Shown: positions 1 to 7,207 of the stretch, in pieces
How positions within the stretch are numbered: the stretch's first letter is position 1
Layout of the letters: each line of letters opens with the position of its first letter
NCBI GenBank assembly: GCA_946409545.1
Contig: CAMJWT010000014.1
Location: 1-55,031, forward strand
Source: RUG12783 sp946409545
GTDB lineage: Bacteria; Bacillota_I; Bacilli_A; RF39; UBA660
DNA: 55,031 nt
Reading direction: 5' to 3'
The notes under the pieces: model-generated
Seen by the model: the letters and a program-made list of their open reading frames with translations, nothing else
The model's database searches: none
What the model was told of the DNA's origin: nothing
Position numbers and translations under genes: made by a program

Positions 1-40
1 CATATGTTTAATAAAAAAGAAAATTAAGTTACTATTTCGC

Positions 41-54
41 TAAATTACAATTTA
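41..54. repeat. 14-bp repeat, copy 1 (TAAATTACAATTTA)
   Basis: An exact copy of this 14-mer recurs at 513-526, so the two copies bracket the PEBP-family gene. The unit is itself an inverted repeat, TAAATT-AC-AATTTA. Copy 1 lies just before the ribosome binding site. In such AT-rich DNA this could be chance or a shared protein-binding site. Confidence 0.5.
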
Positions 55-65
55 GGAGTGAAATT

Positions 66-515
66 ATGGATTATGATAAATTAGAATTTGAAACAGTTTT
101 TAAAGATGGAGATATAATTCCAATAGAATATACTGGATATGGAAAAAATGTATCTCCAAAGTTTAAAATTAAAAATTTATCAATTAAAGCAAAAAGTCTA
201 GTAGTAATATTAGAGGATTTAAGTCATCCTATTAAAAATTTTACACATTGGATTGCTTGGAATATAAAAGCAGAATCCATTATTCCAGAAAATGTTGGAA
301 TTATGGAAAATGTCAAACAAGGAATTGCTTATGGATTTCACAAATATGCAGGAGCAAAGCCACCTAGATTTCAAAAACACAATTATAGATTTACTATATT
401 TTCATTAGATGATACTTTGAACTTATCTTCTAATATTATGAAAAAGAAATTGTTAAAATCAATAGAAGGACACATATTACAAAAAGGTACAATTATAGGT
501 TATTTTAAAAGATAA
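66..515 (+). CDS. PEBP / YbhB-YbcL family protein
   Basis: A 149-aa protein of the phosphatidylethanolamine-binding (Raf kinase inhibitor-like, YbhB/YbcL) family. The diagnostic blocks are visible: a HWIAWNI segment near residue 60 and a central Y-G-A-K-P-P-R-F followed by HNYRFTIFSLD, which matches the family's P-P-x-G-x-H-x-Y-x-F ligand-pocket motif. Length is normal for the bacterial family. It has no signal peptide, so it is probably cytosolic; the cellular role of bacterial members is poorly defined. The start is set by AGGAG seven bases upstream of ATG. It stands alone on the plus strand and is followed by hairpins facing the convergent mob gene. It may be cargo of the neighbouring mobile module or chromosomal flank; the window does not decide. 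Confidence 0.88.
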   Translation: MDYDKLEFETVFKDGDIIPIEYTGYGKNVSPKFKIKNLSIKAKSLVVILEDLSHPIKNFTHWIAWNIKAESIIPENVGIMENVKQGIAYGFHKYAGAKPPRFQKHNYRFTIFSLDDTLNLSSNIMKKKLLKSIEGHILQKGTIIGYFKR

Positions 516-526
516 ATTACAATTTA
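513..526. repeat. 14-bp repeat, copy 2
   Basis: Identical to 41-54. It overlaps the stop codon of the PEBP-family gene. Confidence 0.5.
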
Positions 527-534
527 TCAATTAG

Positions 535-558
535 ATCAGAATATTAAGATATTCTGAT
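535..558. terminator. Hairpin after the PEBP-family gene
   Basis: Perfect 10-bp stem (ATCAGAATAT / ATATTCTGAT) with a 4-nt TAAG loop. There is no strong T-run directly after it. A second short hairpin, ACGACT/AGTCGT at 570-593, is followed by CCTTTTTG on the plus strand. Together they form a plausible convergent termination region between the PEBP-family gene and the minus-strand mob gene. Confidence 0.6.
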
Positions 559-575
559 ATATTTAAAAGAACGAC

Positions 576-1991
576 TTATAAATAATAGTCGTCCTTTTTG
601 TTTGTCTTATAAAATTCTTCAGCAGCCTCGTCCATTTCTCTATTAATAGAACTAAGTGCTTTTTTTATTTCTGATTTATTAATTGTTTTAGGTGGATTAA
701 ATATAACTCTATGTTCTTTATCAGTTATTAAGTTTTTACTATTCATGTCATTAACAACTTGTCTAAAAAATCTAGATGTAGTTGGATCTTTGCTATTGGC
801 ATTTTTGCATAAATAAGTTATAAAATCTTTTCTTTCATCCATTCTTTTATCCATAACCGCATGAACAAAATCTCTATCTTCCTTTAATTCAGTATTTTTC
901 ATTTTTAGTTTTTGATTTTCCTTAATAAGTTTATCATTATCATTTTCAACTTTATTATTTCTATCTTTTTGATATTTTAAATTATCATTAATTGAAGATA
1001 TATTATTAATTATATTTTTGTAGTTATCAAAATAATCAGTTATAGATTCAACATCTTTAATTAAATCTTGCAATCTTTCTTTTTGTTTATTATTAAGTTT
1101 ATAACCACCAAGTCTAGATTCTTCTAAACCATATAATAAATCTTTCAACTCTTTTGAAGAGTTGTTTATCGATTTTATCTTATCATTGTTTTTATCAATA
1201 CTTCTTTTGTTTATTTCAAGTTCTTTTTTTAACTCTTGATAATTAACCATATCTTTAACATAAATATCTTTATTTCTTCCTTTTTCTTTAGTTTTTAAAG
1301 TAGCATTTTCTTTTTCAAAATATTTATTAAAAGTATCAATACATTTTTCTCTCATAACATTTTGTATATGTTCAAGTCTTTCTTTAGTAAATACTGATGA
1401 TTTATTTACTTGTTTTGATAAACCTGTTTTACAACCATCTTTAACTGGAACTCCAACTATATGCATATGTGGTGATGTTTCGTCTAAATGTACAACTGCA
1501 TTTGTTATTTTAAACTCTGGAACTAGTCTTTCTAAATCATGCAAATGTTCTTCATATACATTAACCATTTCTCTTTTAAATTCAAAATCTTTTGAATCCC
1601 AATATTCTTTATTTCCAAGTTCAATTATAATCTCACAAGCAAGATCTCTTTTTTCATCTTTATTAACATATTCAAAATAATCATCAATTCTTCTACTAGG
1701 TCTAGATTGTTTATTGTTGTATTCAAGTCTTGCTTCTTCAAATTCAGTTTTATAAAATTCTTTAACATCATAAACAATATCATTAGTTCCTTTTAATTGA
1801 TAAATATAATCATTATCATTTTCGTATTTTCTAAAATCATGATTATTTACTTTTGATAATTGTTGATAATTTTGTATTCCATTATTAGCTAGAGAAGAAG
1901 AACCACTTACATTATTTCTAGCATTACTTCTTGCTGATGCTTTTCTGTTTTTATTACTTCCAAGATGAAATGAATAAGGTAATTCAGTCAT
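576..1991 (-). CDS. mobV: MobV-family relaxase (Mob_Pre)
   Basis: A 471-aa plasmid mobilization relaxase of the Mob_Pre family (pMV158 MobM-like), which nicks oriT and pilots single-stranded DNA into a conjugative channel. The family's histidine motif is intact at residues 168-177, HLDETSPHMH, followed by a hydrophobic strand IVGVPV. The N-terminal block of MobV proteins is present in divergent form (residues 20-70, S/N-rich then Q-N-Y). Residues 250-400 are Lys/Glu/Asn-rich coiled coil, the usual multimerisation and membrane-association tail. Start: AGGAGG seven or so bases before ATG. It follows the serine recombinase on the same strand with a 114-base structured gap that holds an oriT-like sequence. 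The pair makes an integrative mobilizable element; no secretion machinery is adjacent. Confidence 0.93.
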   Translation of the reverse strand: MTELPYSFHLGSNKNRKASARSNARNNVSGSSSLANNGIQNYQQLSKVNNHDFRKYENDNDYIYQLKGTNDIVYDVKEFYKTEFEEARLEYNNKQSRPSRRIDDYFEYVNKDEKRDLACEIIIELGNKEYWDSKDFEFKREMVNVYEEHLHDLERLVPEFKITNAVVHLDETSPHMHIVGVPVKDGCKTGLSKQVNKSSVFTKERLEHIQNVMREKCIDTFNKYFEKENATLKTKEKGRNKDIYVKDMVNYQELKKELEINKRSIDKNNDKIKSINNSSKELKDLLYGLEESRLGGYKLNNKQKERLQDLIKDVESITDYFDNYKNIINNISSINDNLKYQKDRNNKVENDNDKLIKENQKLKMKNTELKEDRDFVHAVMDKRMDERKDFITYLCKNANSKDPTTSRFFRQVVNDMNSKNLITDKEHRVIFNPPKTINKSEIKKALSSINREMDEAAEEFYKTNKKDDYYL

Positions 1992-2006
1992 ATAATTCCT
2001 CCTTTT

Positions 2007-2036
2007 TAGTGTGGGTTAGTATATCCCATATCATGG
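2007..2036 (+). other. Candidate oriT of the MobV relaxase
   Basis: TAGTGTG at 2007-2013 matches the core preceding the pMV158-type nick site (TAGTGTG/TTA). It is directly followed by a small inverted repeat, GGGTTAgtaTATCCC (2013-2027, one mismatch), and then CATATCATGG. It sits just upstream of the mob gene, the usual place in this family, and overlaps the mob leader. The bases after TAGTGTG are GGTTA rather than TTA, so the match is imperfect. Confidence 0.5.
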
Positions 2037-2041
2037 TCATC

Positions 2042-2090
2042 CAAGATATATAACCCTCTAGATATCTTGTACGGATTCTCCATACAAGAT
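2042..2090 (-). other. Mutually exclusive hairpins between recombinase and mob
   Basis: Two stems compete for one strand. ATCTTGTA (2064-2071) pairs with TACAAGAT (2083-2090), and CAAGATAT (2042-2049) pairs with ATATCTTG (2062-2069), sharing 2064-2069. Neither has a T-run. They could belong to the transfer origin, or act in the recombinase-mob transcript. Confidence 0.45.
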
Positions 2091-2105
2091 TTCGTGGACT
2101 AAGGA

Positions 2106-3941
2106 TTACTCCTTAGAATCCTCTTTAGTAGTCTTTACAAACGAAGTAACAATTCCTAACTTAAACTTATTTGATAAGTTTTCAGGATTGTCTATATCTT
2201 TAATAATAGGAATTAACTTTAAAACTTTTTCATCTTTTTCTAGGTCGAAAAATATTTCTTCAGGCATATCTTCTAAACTAAATTCAAATGTTGGGTGAAT
2301 ATGCAATTTAACACCATCTATATCTTTAAACTCTTTCATATAATCTTTTACTTGTGATTCTTTTAATGGATAACTAACATTAAGCATTACTGATTTATTA
2401 TTTGAAATAAATTCTATTGGAACTTGTGATAAACCAAGTTCAGATAAACGACTAACTTTTTCAGTAAATAATGATTTTAATTTTATATCTATTAAATGTA
2501 TCCCATTTGGATATCTTTCATCTTTTTCAAAAGTAAGCGATTCGATATATCTAGCTATAAATTCTTGTTTATCTTCTTTAGTCATTGTTTGCCACTCTGT
2601 AAGAAACATTGAAACATCTTTTCCATTTTGCATAAATATTCTTTGTAAATCTCTATCAGCCATAACTTTCTCTGGAGTGAATCTATTTCTATTTTTTAGT
2701 TCTTGTTCTTTTTCTAATTGTTTAGTTAATATATCCAGTTTTTCATTTATTACTTTTAAATCTTCTTTAAAGTCATCAAGTTCTACAACTTCAGACATAT
2801 AAGCTTTTTTGATTCTTTCTTTTTGTTTAGTAAGATTTATTATTTCTCTTTCAATATCAGATTTATCAGCAACTTTTTCTTTATCTGCAAATAGTGGTAA
2901 GAATAGTTCATTATATTCATTATCAAATCTTAATAATTGACCAACAATCTTTTCAAATTCTTCTTCAACATAAGACTCTCTAATATTTTCATGACAATCT
3001 TCACAATTGTAATAAACATATTTTTTTCTTTTACCACCAGAGCCTTTGCATTTCATTATCTTGCCACATTTAGGACATTTAAGTTTTTGAAAGAAAGTAT
3101 AGACTCTATCTCTAGTATAGGTTCTTTGATTAATAATCTTTTGTGCTTGGCATTCTTCCCAAATATATCTTGGTATAATTGGATCAACAACATTCATATA
3201 AATAACTGGTTCAACATTTTTCCATTCTTTAAGTCTTTTATACATTTCATAATCTCCCATGTATAAACGATTATTTATTATTCTTTCAATATGAGTATCT
3301 TTCCAATTCTTATTTAATACTTTTTCTCCATTAAATATATTAGATATTTGTAAGAATGTTTTACCTTGTAAGTATAAATCAAATACTCTTTTAATGATAG
3401 GAGCAGTAGCTGGATCTATTATTGTTTTTCTGTTTCCATCTTTTTTAAATCCTAAAGCTACTTGTCCAGGTAAATGACCAGACTTAATAGCACCATTTAA
3501 ACCAAATTTAGTTCTTTCTGATACGATTTCAATTTCAAGTTGTGATAAGACAGTTAACATTCTTACAAAGAATCTCCCGTTAGCAGTAGAGGTATTAACA
3601 TCATCTCTATCACATACTAAATAAGTATTATATTTTTCTAATTGTGAAATAAGTTCTTCTAAATCTCTAACAGAACGAGTAACTCTATCAAGTTTATAAG
3701 CAACGATATAATTGATTTTTCCATCTTTCATATCTTTAAGCATTTCTTGAAACTTTGGTCTATGTTCCATATCTTTAGCACTTATACCTGCATCACAATA
3801 TACTTTATATACTTCATAACCTTTATAATTACATAATTGTTTTAACTTTTCTTCTTGTTCTCCTAAACTAAATCCTTCACGAGCTTGATCTTCAGTTGAT
3901 ACACGAATATAAATACCAGCAACTTTTCTTTCTTCTTCCAT
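2106..3941 (-). CDS. Large serine recombinase (TnpX-like)
   Basis: A 611-aa site-specific integrase/excisionase. The N-terminal resolvase domain begins at once, with catalytic Ser15 in R-V-S-T and the family's Y-K-L-D-R-V-x-R block near residue 100. A Recombinase domain follows (about 170-290), then a zinc ribbon (C-P-x-C-G about 320, C-x-x-C about 340) and a long coiled coil (about 370-440) typical of TnpX and phage-type large serine recombinases. I start at the ATG at 3941: GGAG lies 9 bases upstream, whereas the in-frame TTG at 3950 directly abuts the Shine-Dalgarno. It is preceded by a strong promoter, a short leader ORF and a terminator hairpin, and followed by the relaxase gene. Serine integrases of this class usually recombine at GA-centred sites; no element end was identified here. 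Confidence 0.95.
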   Translation of the reverse strand: MEEERKVAGIYIRVSTEDQAREGFSLGEQEEKLKQLCNYKGYEVYKVYCDAGISAKDMEHRPKFQEMLKDMKDGKINYIVAYKLDRVTRSVRDLEELISQLEKYNTYLVCDRDDVNTSTANGRFFVRMLTVLSQLEIEIVSERTKFGLNGAIKSGHLPGQVALGFKKDGNRKTIIDPATAPIIKRVFDLYLQGKTFLQISNIFNGEKVLNKNWKDTHIERIINNRLYMGDYEMYKRLKEWKNVEPVIYMNVVDPIIPRYIWEECQAQKIINQRTYTRDRVYTFFQKLKCPKCGKIMKCKGSGGKRKKYVYYNCEDCHENIRESYVEEEFEKIVGQLLRFDNEYNELFLPLFADKEKVADKSDIEREIINLTKQKERIKKAYMSEVVELDDFKEDLKVINEKLDILTKQLEKEQELKNRNRFTPEKVMADRDLQRIFMQNGKDVSMFLTEWQTMTKEDKQEFIARYIESLTFEKDERYPNGIHLIDIKLKSLFTEKVSRLSELGLSQVPIEFISNNKSVMLNVSYPLKESQVKDYMKEFKDIDGVKLHIHPTFEFSLEDMPEEIFFDLEKDEKVLKLIPIIKDIDNPENLSNKFKLGIVTSFVKTTKEDSKE

Positions 3942-3967
3942 AAATCTCAACTCCTTTTACTAAAAAA

Positions 3968-4014
3968 GAGGAGACAATAGTATCTAGTAAAGTCTAAATA
4001 CTACTGACTCCTCA
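3968..4014 (-). terminator. Attenuator terminator in front of the recombinase
   Basis: Read on the minus strand: GAGGAGTCAGTAGTAT, a 14-nt loop, then ATACTATTGTCTCCTC and TTTTTT. The 16-pair stem has one mismatch and one G-U. It lies between promoter and recombinase start, so it would stop transcription before the gene. The upstream leader ORF runs through the 5' arm and stops in the loop, so a translating ribosome would block the stem. Confidence 0.8.
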
Positions 4015-4061
4015 TTAAATTCAATATTATAAATATTCGATATATTGTGTTTTATTTTCAT
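3984..4061 (-). CDS. Leader peptide, 25 aa, overlapping the attenuator
   Basis: A 25-codon ORF (begins MKIKHNIS, ends VVFRLY) with an excellent ribosome binding site, GGAGG seven bases before ATG, 45 bases downstream of a consensus -10. Its codons 17-22 form the 5' arm of the terminator hairpin, and the TAG stop lies at the end of the loop. That arrangement is a transcription attenuator: if ribosomes reach the stop codon the terminator cannot form and the recombinase is made; if leader translation is absent, termination should win. The peptide has no run of one amino acid that names an amino-acid signal. I infer control of excision by translational state; no homologue is recognised. Confidence 0.6.
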   Translation of the reverse strand: MKIKHNISNIYNIEFNEESVVFRLY

Positions 4062-4105
4062 AGATGTACCTCCATTTCTAGAGTTACCTCTTTCATTGGT
4101 TATTT

Positions 4106-4133
4106 ATAATATCACTTTTTGAAATTTTGTCAA
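4106..4133 (-). promoter_or_regulatory. Promoter of the recombinase leader
   Basis: -35 TTGACA (4128-4133) and -10 TATTAT (4106-4111) separated by 16 bp on the minus strand. It serves the leader ORF at 4061 and, past the attenuator, the recombinase. Confidence 0.8.
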
Positions 4134-4154
4134 TTCCTTATTGAGGGAATAGTA

Positions 4155-4436
4155 TTAAGAGCATTTAGCTAGTTTAAAGTATTTTTCTAGTTCTGATAAA
4201 TTATGTTTATCATTTAAATTATTAATATAGAAAGTATCAACACCATTGAAGAACAGGAAAGTATAATCATTAATAATTACTTTGTGTGGATCTACATAAG
4301 CAAGATTACTAGGTTCTAATCTAATTAAATGACCTTTCTTTAGCGTTATAGGAGTAGAAGTATAATTCTTAGCCCAATCAATCTTTTTCTTTAAATCAGG
4401 GCTTAAATCAAGTTTTTCTTTAATAATATTTAACAT
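4155..4436 (-). CDS. Hypothetical 93-aa protein
   Basis: No family recognised. A small charged protein, predicted soluble, rich in Lys, Asn and Leu, with amphipathic N-terminal residues (LNIIKEKLDLSPDLKKKIDW) and a middle that reads as beta strands (HLIRLEPSNLAYVD, KVIINDYTFLFFN). No signal peptide or membrane segment. An AAAGG element 10 or so bases before the ATG at 4436 favours this start over the in-frame GTG at 4460. It lies between the tRNA terminator and the recombinase promoter, which starts about 20 bases past its stop codon, so it may be the first chromosomal gene beside the mobile element or the element's outermost gene. No convincing promoter of its own is visible; it may rely on read-through from the tRNA unit. 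Confidence 0.6.
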   Translation of the reverse strand: MLNIIKEKLDLSPDLKKKIDWAKNYTSTPITLKKGHLIRLEPSNLAYVDPHKVIINDYTFLFFNGVDTFYINNLNDKHNLSELEKYFKLAKCS

Positions 4437-4460
4437 ATCATCACAACCTTTCTTAAACAC

Positions 4461-4487
4461 AAAAAAACTTAATTCTTTCGAATTAAG
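4461..4487 (-). terminator. Terminator of the tRNA-Cys/tRNA-Gly unit
   Basis: On the minus strand CTTAATTC-GAAA-GAATTAAG followed by seven T. It sits about 40 bases past tRNA-Gly; a second, T-less hairpin (GTCGG/CCGAT) lies between. Confidence 0.85.
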
Positions 4488-4526
4488 CTTTATCTCAACA
4501 TCGGTTGTTCCGACGATTTTTACAAA

Positions 4527-4601
4527 TGGAGCAGATGACGGGAATCGAACCCGCGTCCTAGCCTTGGCAAGGCCATATTCGAGCCACTAAACTACATCTG
4601 C
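4527..4601 (-). tRNA. tRNA-Gly (GCC)
   Basis: 75 nt including an encoded CCA. The 7-bp acceptor GCAGATG/CATCTGC is perfect, the T-arm is GCGGG-TTCGATT-CCCGT, and the anticodon loop CTTGCCAAG reads GCC, decoding GGC/GGU. It is cotranscribed with tRNA-Cys about 20 bases upstream. Confidence 0.97.
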
Positions 4602-4619
4602 ATAATAATAATTAAAAAA

Positions 4620-4693
4620 TGGAGGGGCCAGACGGATTTGAACCGCCGCTCAGGGAGTTGCAGTCCCATGCCTTACCGCTTGGCTATGACCCC
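4620..4693 (-). tRNA. tRNA-Cys (GCA)
   Basis: 74 nt with encoded CCA. Acceptor GGGGTCA pairs with TGGCCCC through one G-U; the anticodon stem-loop GGGACTGCAACTCCC gives GCA; the T-arm is CGGCGG-TTCAAAT-CCGTC-like. First gene of a two-tRNA unit. Confidence 0.96.
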
Positions 4694-4706
4694 ATTCGCT
4701 TAATTA

Positions 4707-4735
4707 ATTATAGCAAAGCATATATGTAAAATCAA
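4707..4735 (-). promoter_or_regulatory. Promoter of the tRNA unit
   Basis: -35 TTGATT (4730-4735) and consensus -10 TATAAT (4707-4712) with 17 bp between, ending 13 bases before tRNA-Cys. Confidence 0.8.
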
Positions 4736-4805
4736 GTGTTTTTTGTCAAAAAAAATCAATAAAAAAATACGCAAAAATTTCGTTGTAAATTATCATGTAA
4801 ATTAA

Positions 4806-4834
4806 TTGTTTTTTAATAGAGTGATACCTATAAT
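4806..4834 (+). promoter_or_regulatory. lon promoter
   Basis: -35 TTGTTT (4806-4811), 17-bp spacer, -10 TATAAT (4829-4834). No CIRCE or CtsR-like heat-shock operator is seen. Confidence 0.75.
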
Positions 4835-4862
4835 AACGTCTTGTAACGAGAGGAGTGATATT

Positions 4863-7145
4863 ATGTTAAAAACTAATCTACCTGTCTTGATATTACATGA
4901 CGTAGTATTGTTCCCTCATGCTGAAGTTAAACTTGAATTTGATAGAAGTGAAGATAAGAAAATTATTTCACTATCTGAAAATTATTTTAATAATTATATT
5001 TTTATTATTTCTACAAAAGATGATATTTTAAAAACTAAAAAATTTCCGACAATTGGTGTTGTGGCTCAAGTTAAATTTAAAATAGATATGCCTAATGGTC
5101 TTATGAAAGTATCATTTAAAGGTATTAGTCGTGCTAAAGCTCATAATTATCATTATGATAATGATATATATGACGTTAATATTACAAATGTTGAAGTAGA
5201 TAAAATAACCCCAACAGAAGAACTTGCTAATGCTCGTGTTTTAAAAAACCTTTTTGTTGAATATTTAGATAACAAGAGATCTTTAGGAAATAGTGTTATT
5301 TCACAAATAGAAGATATTAATAATATTGATGTTTTAACAGACTCTATTGTATCTTTTATGCCAATATCATTTGATAGACAATTAAGTTATATTAATGAAT
5401 TAGTACCACTTTCACGTGTTACAATGCTTGTTGATGATCTTCATTACGAATTATCTCTTCTTGAATATGAATCAAGTCTTGATGATCGTGTAGAAGTAAA
5501 TCTTGATAATAGTCAAAAAGAATTTATTTTACGTGAAAAATTACGTATTATTAATGAAGAATTGGGAATTGAAGAAAATCCTGATGTTGCTAAGTTAAAA
5601 GATAAACTGGAACATCTTGATGCACCTCTTCATGTAAAAAATAGAATAAGTGAAGATTTAGAGCGATATAAACTCTGTAATGCGAATTCTCCAGAAGTTG
5701 GTATTTTAAGAAATTATCTTGATACACTTTTTGCTCTTCCATGGAATAAAAGTACAAAAGATAATAACGATATCAAAAGTATTAAAGAAATATTAGAGAA
5801 TAGTCATTATGGTCTTGATAGTGCCAAAGAACGTGTTATTGAATATATTGCTACTAAAAAATATACTAAAAGTAAAAATAGTCCTATTATTTGTCTAGTT
5901 GGACCACCAGGTGTAGGTAAAACAAGTCTTGCTAAAGCTATTAGTTTAGCTCTTAAAAGAAAATGTGTAAAAATCTCTGTTGGTGGAATTAATGATGAAG
6001 CAGAAATAACTGGTCATAGAAGAGCCTATGTAGGTGCTGCACCAGGTAAAATAATAACAGGACTAAAACGGGTAGGTGTCAATAATCCTGTTTTTATTAT
6101 CGATGAAATTGATAAAATGACTAAAGATATAAAGGGTGATCCTGCCTCCAGTTTATTAGAGATTCTTGATAAAGAACAAAATGATAAATTTGTTGATCAT
6201 TTTGTTGAAGAAGAGTTTGATTTATCTAATGTTATGTTTATTTTAACAGCAAATTATATTGATAAAATCCCTGATGAATTAAAAGATAGATTAGAAATAA
6301 TTGAACTAACTAGTTATACGCTTTTAGAAAAAGTTAATATTGCAGAAAACTATTTATTAAAGAAATTATCTGAAGAATATAAAGTAACTAAAGATGAATT
6401 TAATCTTCGTCATGGAACAATTATTAAAATTATTAATAATTATACTCGCGAAAGTGGTGTTCGTGAACTTGAAAGATTAATAAGAATGTTATATCGAAAA
6501 TTTATTTATTGTAAGTTAATTAATAATGAAATAATTGATGTAAATGATTTAACAAAATACTTAGGTCCTATTAAATATCCTCAGGATGAGAATTATGATA
6601 ATACAATAGGTATGGTAAATGGTCTTTCTTATAATCCAATGGGTGGAGCTTTAGTTAAAATAGAGTCTGCAATGTATCCTGGTACGGGTATTATTACAGC
6701 ATCATCATCACTTGGTGATATGATTAAAAATTCTATGGATTTAGCTTTTATTTATTTAAAAAGTCATGCCAAAGAATTTAAGATTGATTATAATCTTTTA
6801 AATGAAAATGATTTTTATCTTAATTTCCCTAATTTAAATCAAAAGAAAGATGGCCCATCAGCAGGAGTAAATATTGTAACATCCTTATTAAGTTTAATTA
6901 AGAAAGTTAAGATACCTAAAAATATATCTATGACTGGTGAAATAACTTTATCTGGTAAGATTATTCGTGTAGGTGGTCTTAAAGAAAAACTTACAGTTGC
7001 TTTATCAAATAATATTGACACTTTATATCTACCTTATGATAATAAAAATGATACGATTGACTTTGATGGTGAATATAAAGATAAACTAAAGATTATATTT
7101 GTTGATAATTATTTAGATATTTTTAAAAGTTTGTTTAAAAAATAA
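4863..7145 (+). CDS. lon: ATP-dependent protease Lon
   Basis: A 760-aa cytosolic AAA+ serine protease that degrades misfolded and regulatory proteins. Order of parts: N-terminal LON substrate domain (1-200), coiled coil with the F-I-L-R-E-x-L segment (about 218-240), AAA+ module with Walker A GPPGVGKT (347-354) and Walker B IIDEID (412-417), then the protease domain with catalytic Ser666 in K-D-G-P-S-A-G and Lys709 in G-G-L-K-E-K. Length is typical. The ATG at 4863 has GAGAGGAG upstream and begins the family's LPVLILHDVVLFPHA; an upstream in-frame TTG coincides with the -35 box and is rejected. It is monocistronic, with its own promoter and terminator. Confidence 0.97.
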   Translation: MLKTNLPVLILHDVVLFPHAEVKLEFDRSEDKKIISLSENYFNNYIFIISTKDDILKTKKFPTIGVVAQVKFKIDMPNGLMKVSFKGISRAKAHNYHYDNDIYDVNITNVEVDKITPTEELANARVLKNLFVEYLDNKRSLGNSVISQIEDINNIDVLTDSIVSFMPISFDRQLSYINELVPLSRVTMLVDDLHYELSLLEYESSLDDRVEVNLDNSQKEFILREKLRIINEELGIEENPDVAKLKDKLEHLDAPLHVKNRISEDLERYKLCNANSPEVGILRNYLDTLFALPWNKSTKDNNDIKSIKEILENSHYGLDSAKERVIEYIATKKYTKSKNSPIICLVGPPGVGKTSLAKAISLALKRKCVKISVGGINDEAEITGHRRAYVGAAPGKIITGLKRVGVNNPVFIIDEIDKMTKDIKGDPASSLLEILDKEQNDKFVDHFVEEEFDLSNVMFILTANYIDKIPDELKDRLEIIELTSYTLLEKVNIAENYLLKKLSEEYKVTKDEFNLRHGTIIKIINNYTRESGVRELERLIRMLYRKFIYCKLINNEIIDVNDLTKYLGPIKYPQDENYDNTIGMVNGLSYNPMGGALVKIESAMYPGTGIITASSSLGDMIKNSMDLAFIYLKSHAKEFKIDYNLLNENDFYLNFPNLNQKKDGPSAGVNIVTSLLSLIKKVKIPKNISMTGEITLSGKIIRVGGLKEKLTVALSNNIDTLYLPYDNKNDTIDFDGEYKDKLKIIFVDNYLDIFKSLFKK

Positions 7146-7175
7146 CTATTTTATCTAAAATAGTTATTTTATTTT
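7141..7175 (+). terminator. lon terminator
   Basis: AATAACTATTTTA (7141-7153) pairs perfectly with TAAAATAGTTATT (7156-7168), followed by TTATTTTA. The stem contains the lon stop region. Confidence 0.85.
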
Positions 7176-7192
7176 AGGAAATATGATATTCT
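7164..7192 (+). promoter_or_regulatory. Possible promoter of the pilin-cdsA-rseP unit
   Basis: Extended -10 TGA-TATTCT (7184-7192) with a weak -35 TTATTT (7164-7169) 17 bp upstream that overlaps the lon terminator. Confidence 0.45.
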
Positions 7193-7207
7193 ATTAATAG
7201 GTGTTAT

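Noticed and set aside
1..27. Possible tail of an upstream gene (H-M-F-N-K-K-E-N, stop)
   Set aside because: Two other frames also end soon after; nine codons are too few to call.
2937..3266. 109-aa plus-strand ORF
   Set aside because: Antisense to the serine recombinase, AT-driven hydrophobic composition, no RBS.
4806..4862. N-terminal extension of Lon
   Set aside because: Its TTG start is the -35 box of the lon promoter; the ATG at 4863 has a strong Shine-Dalgarno.
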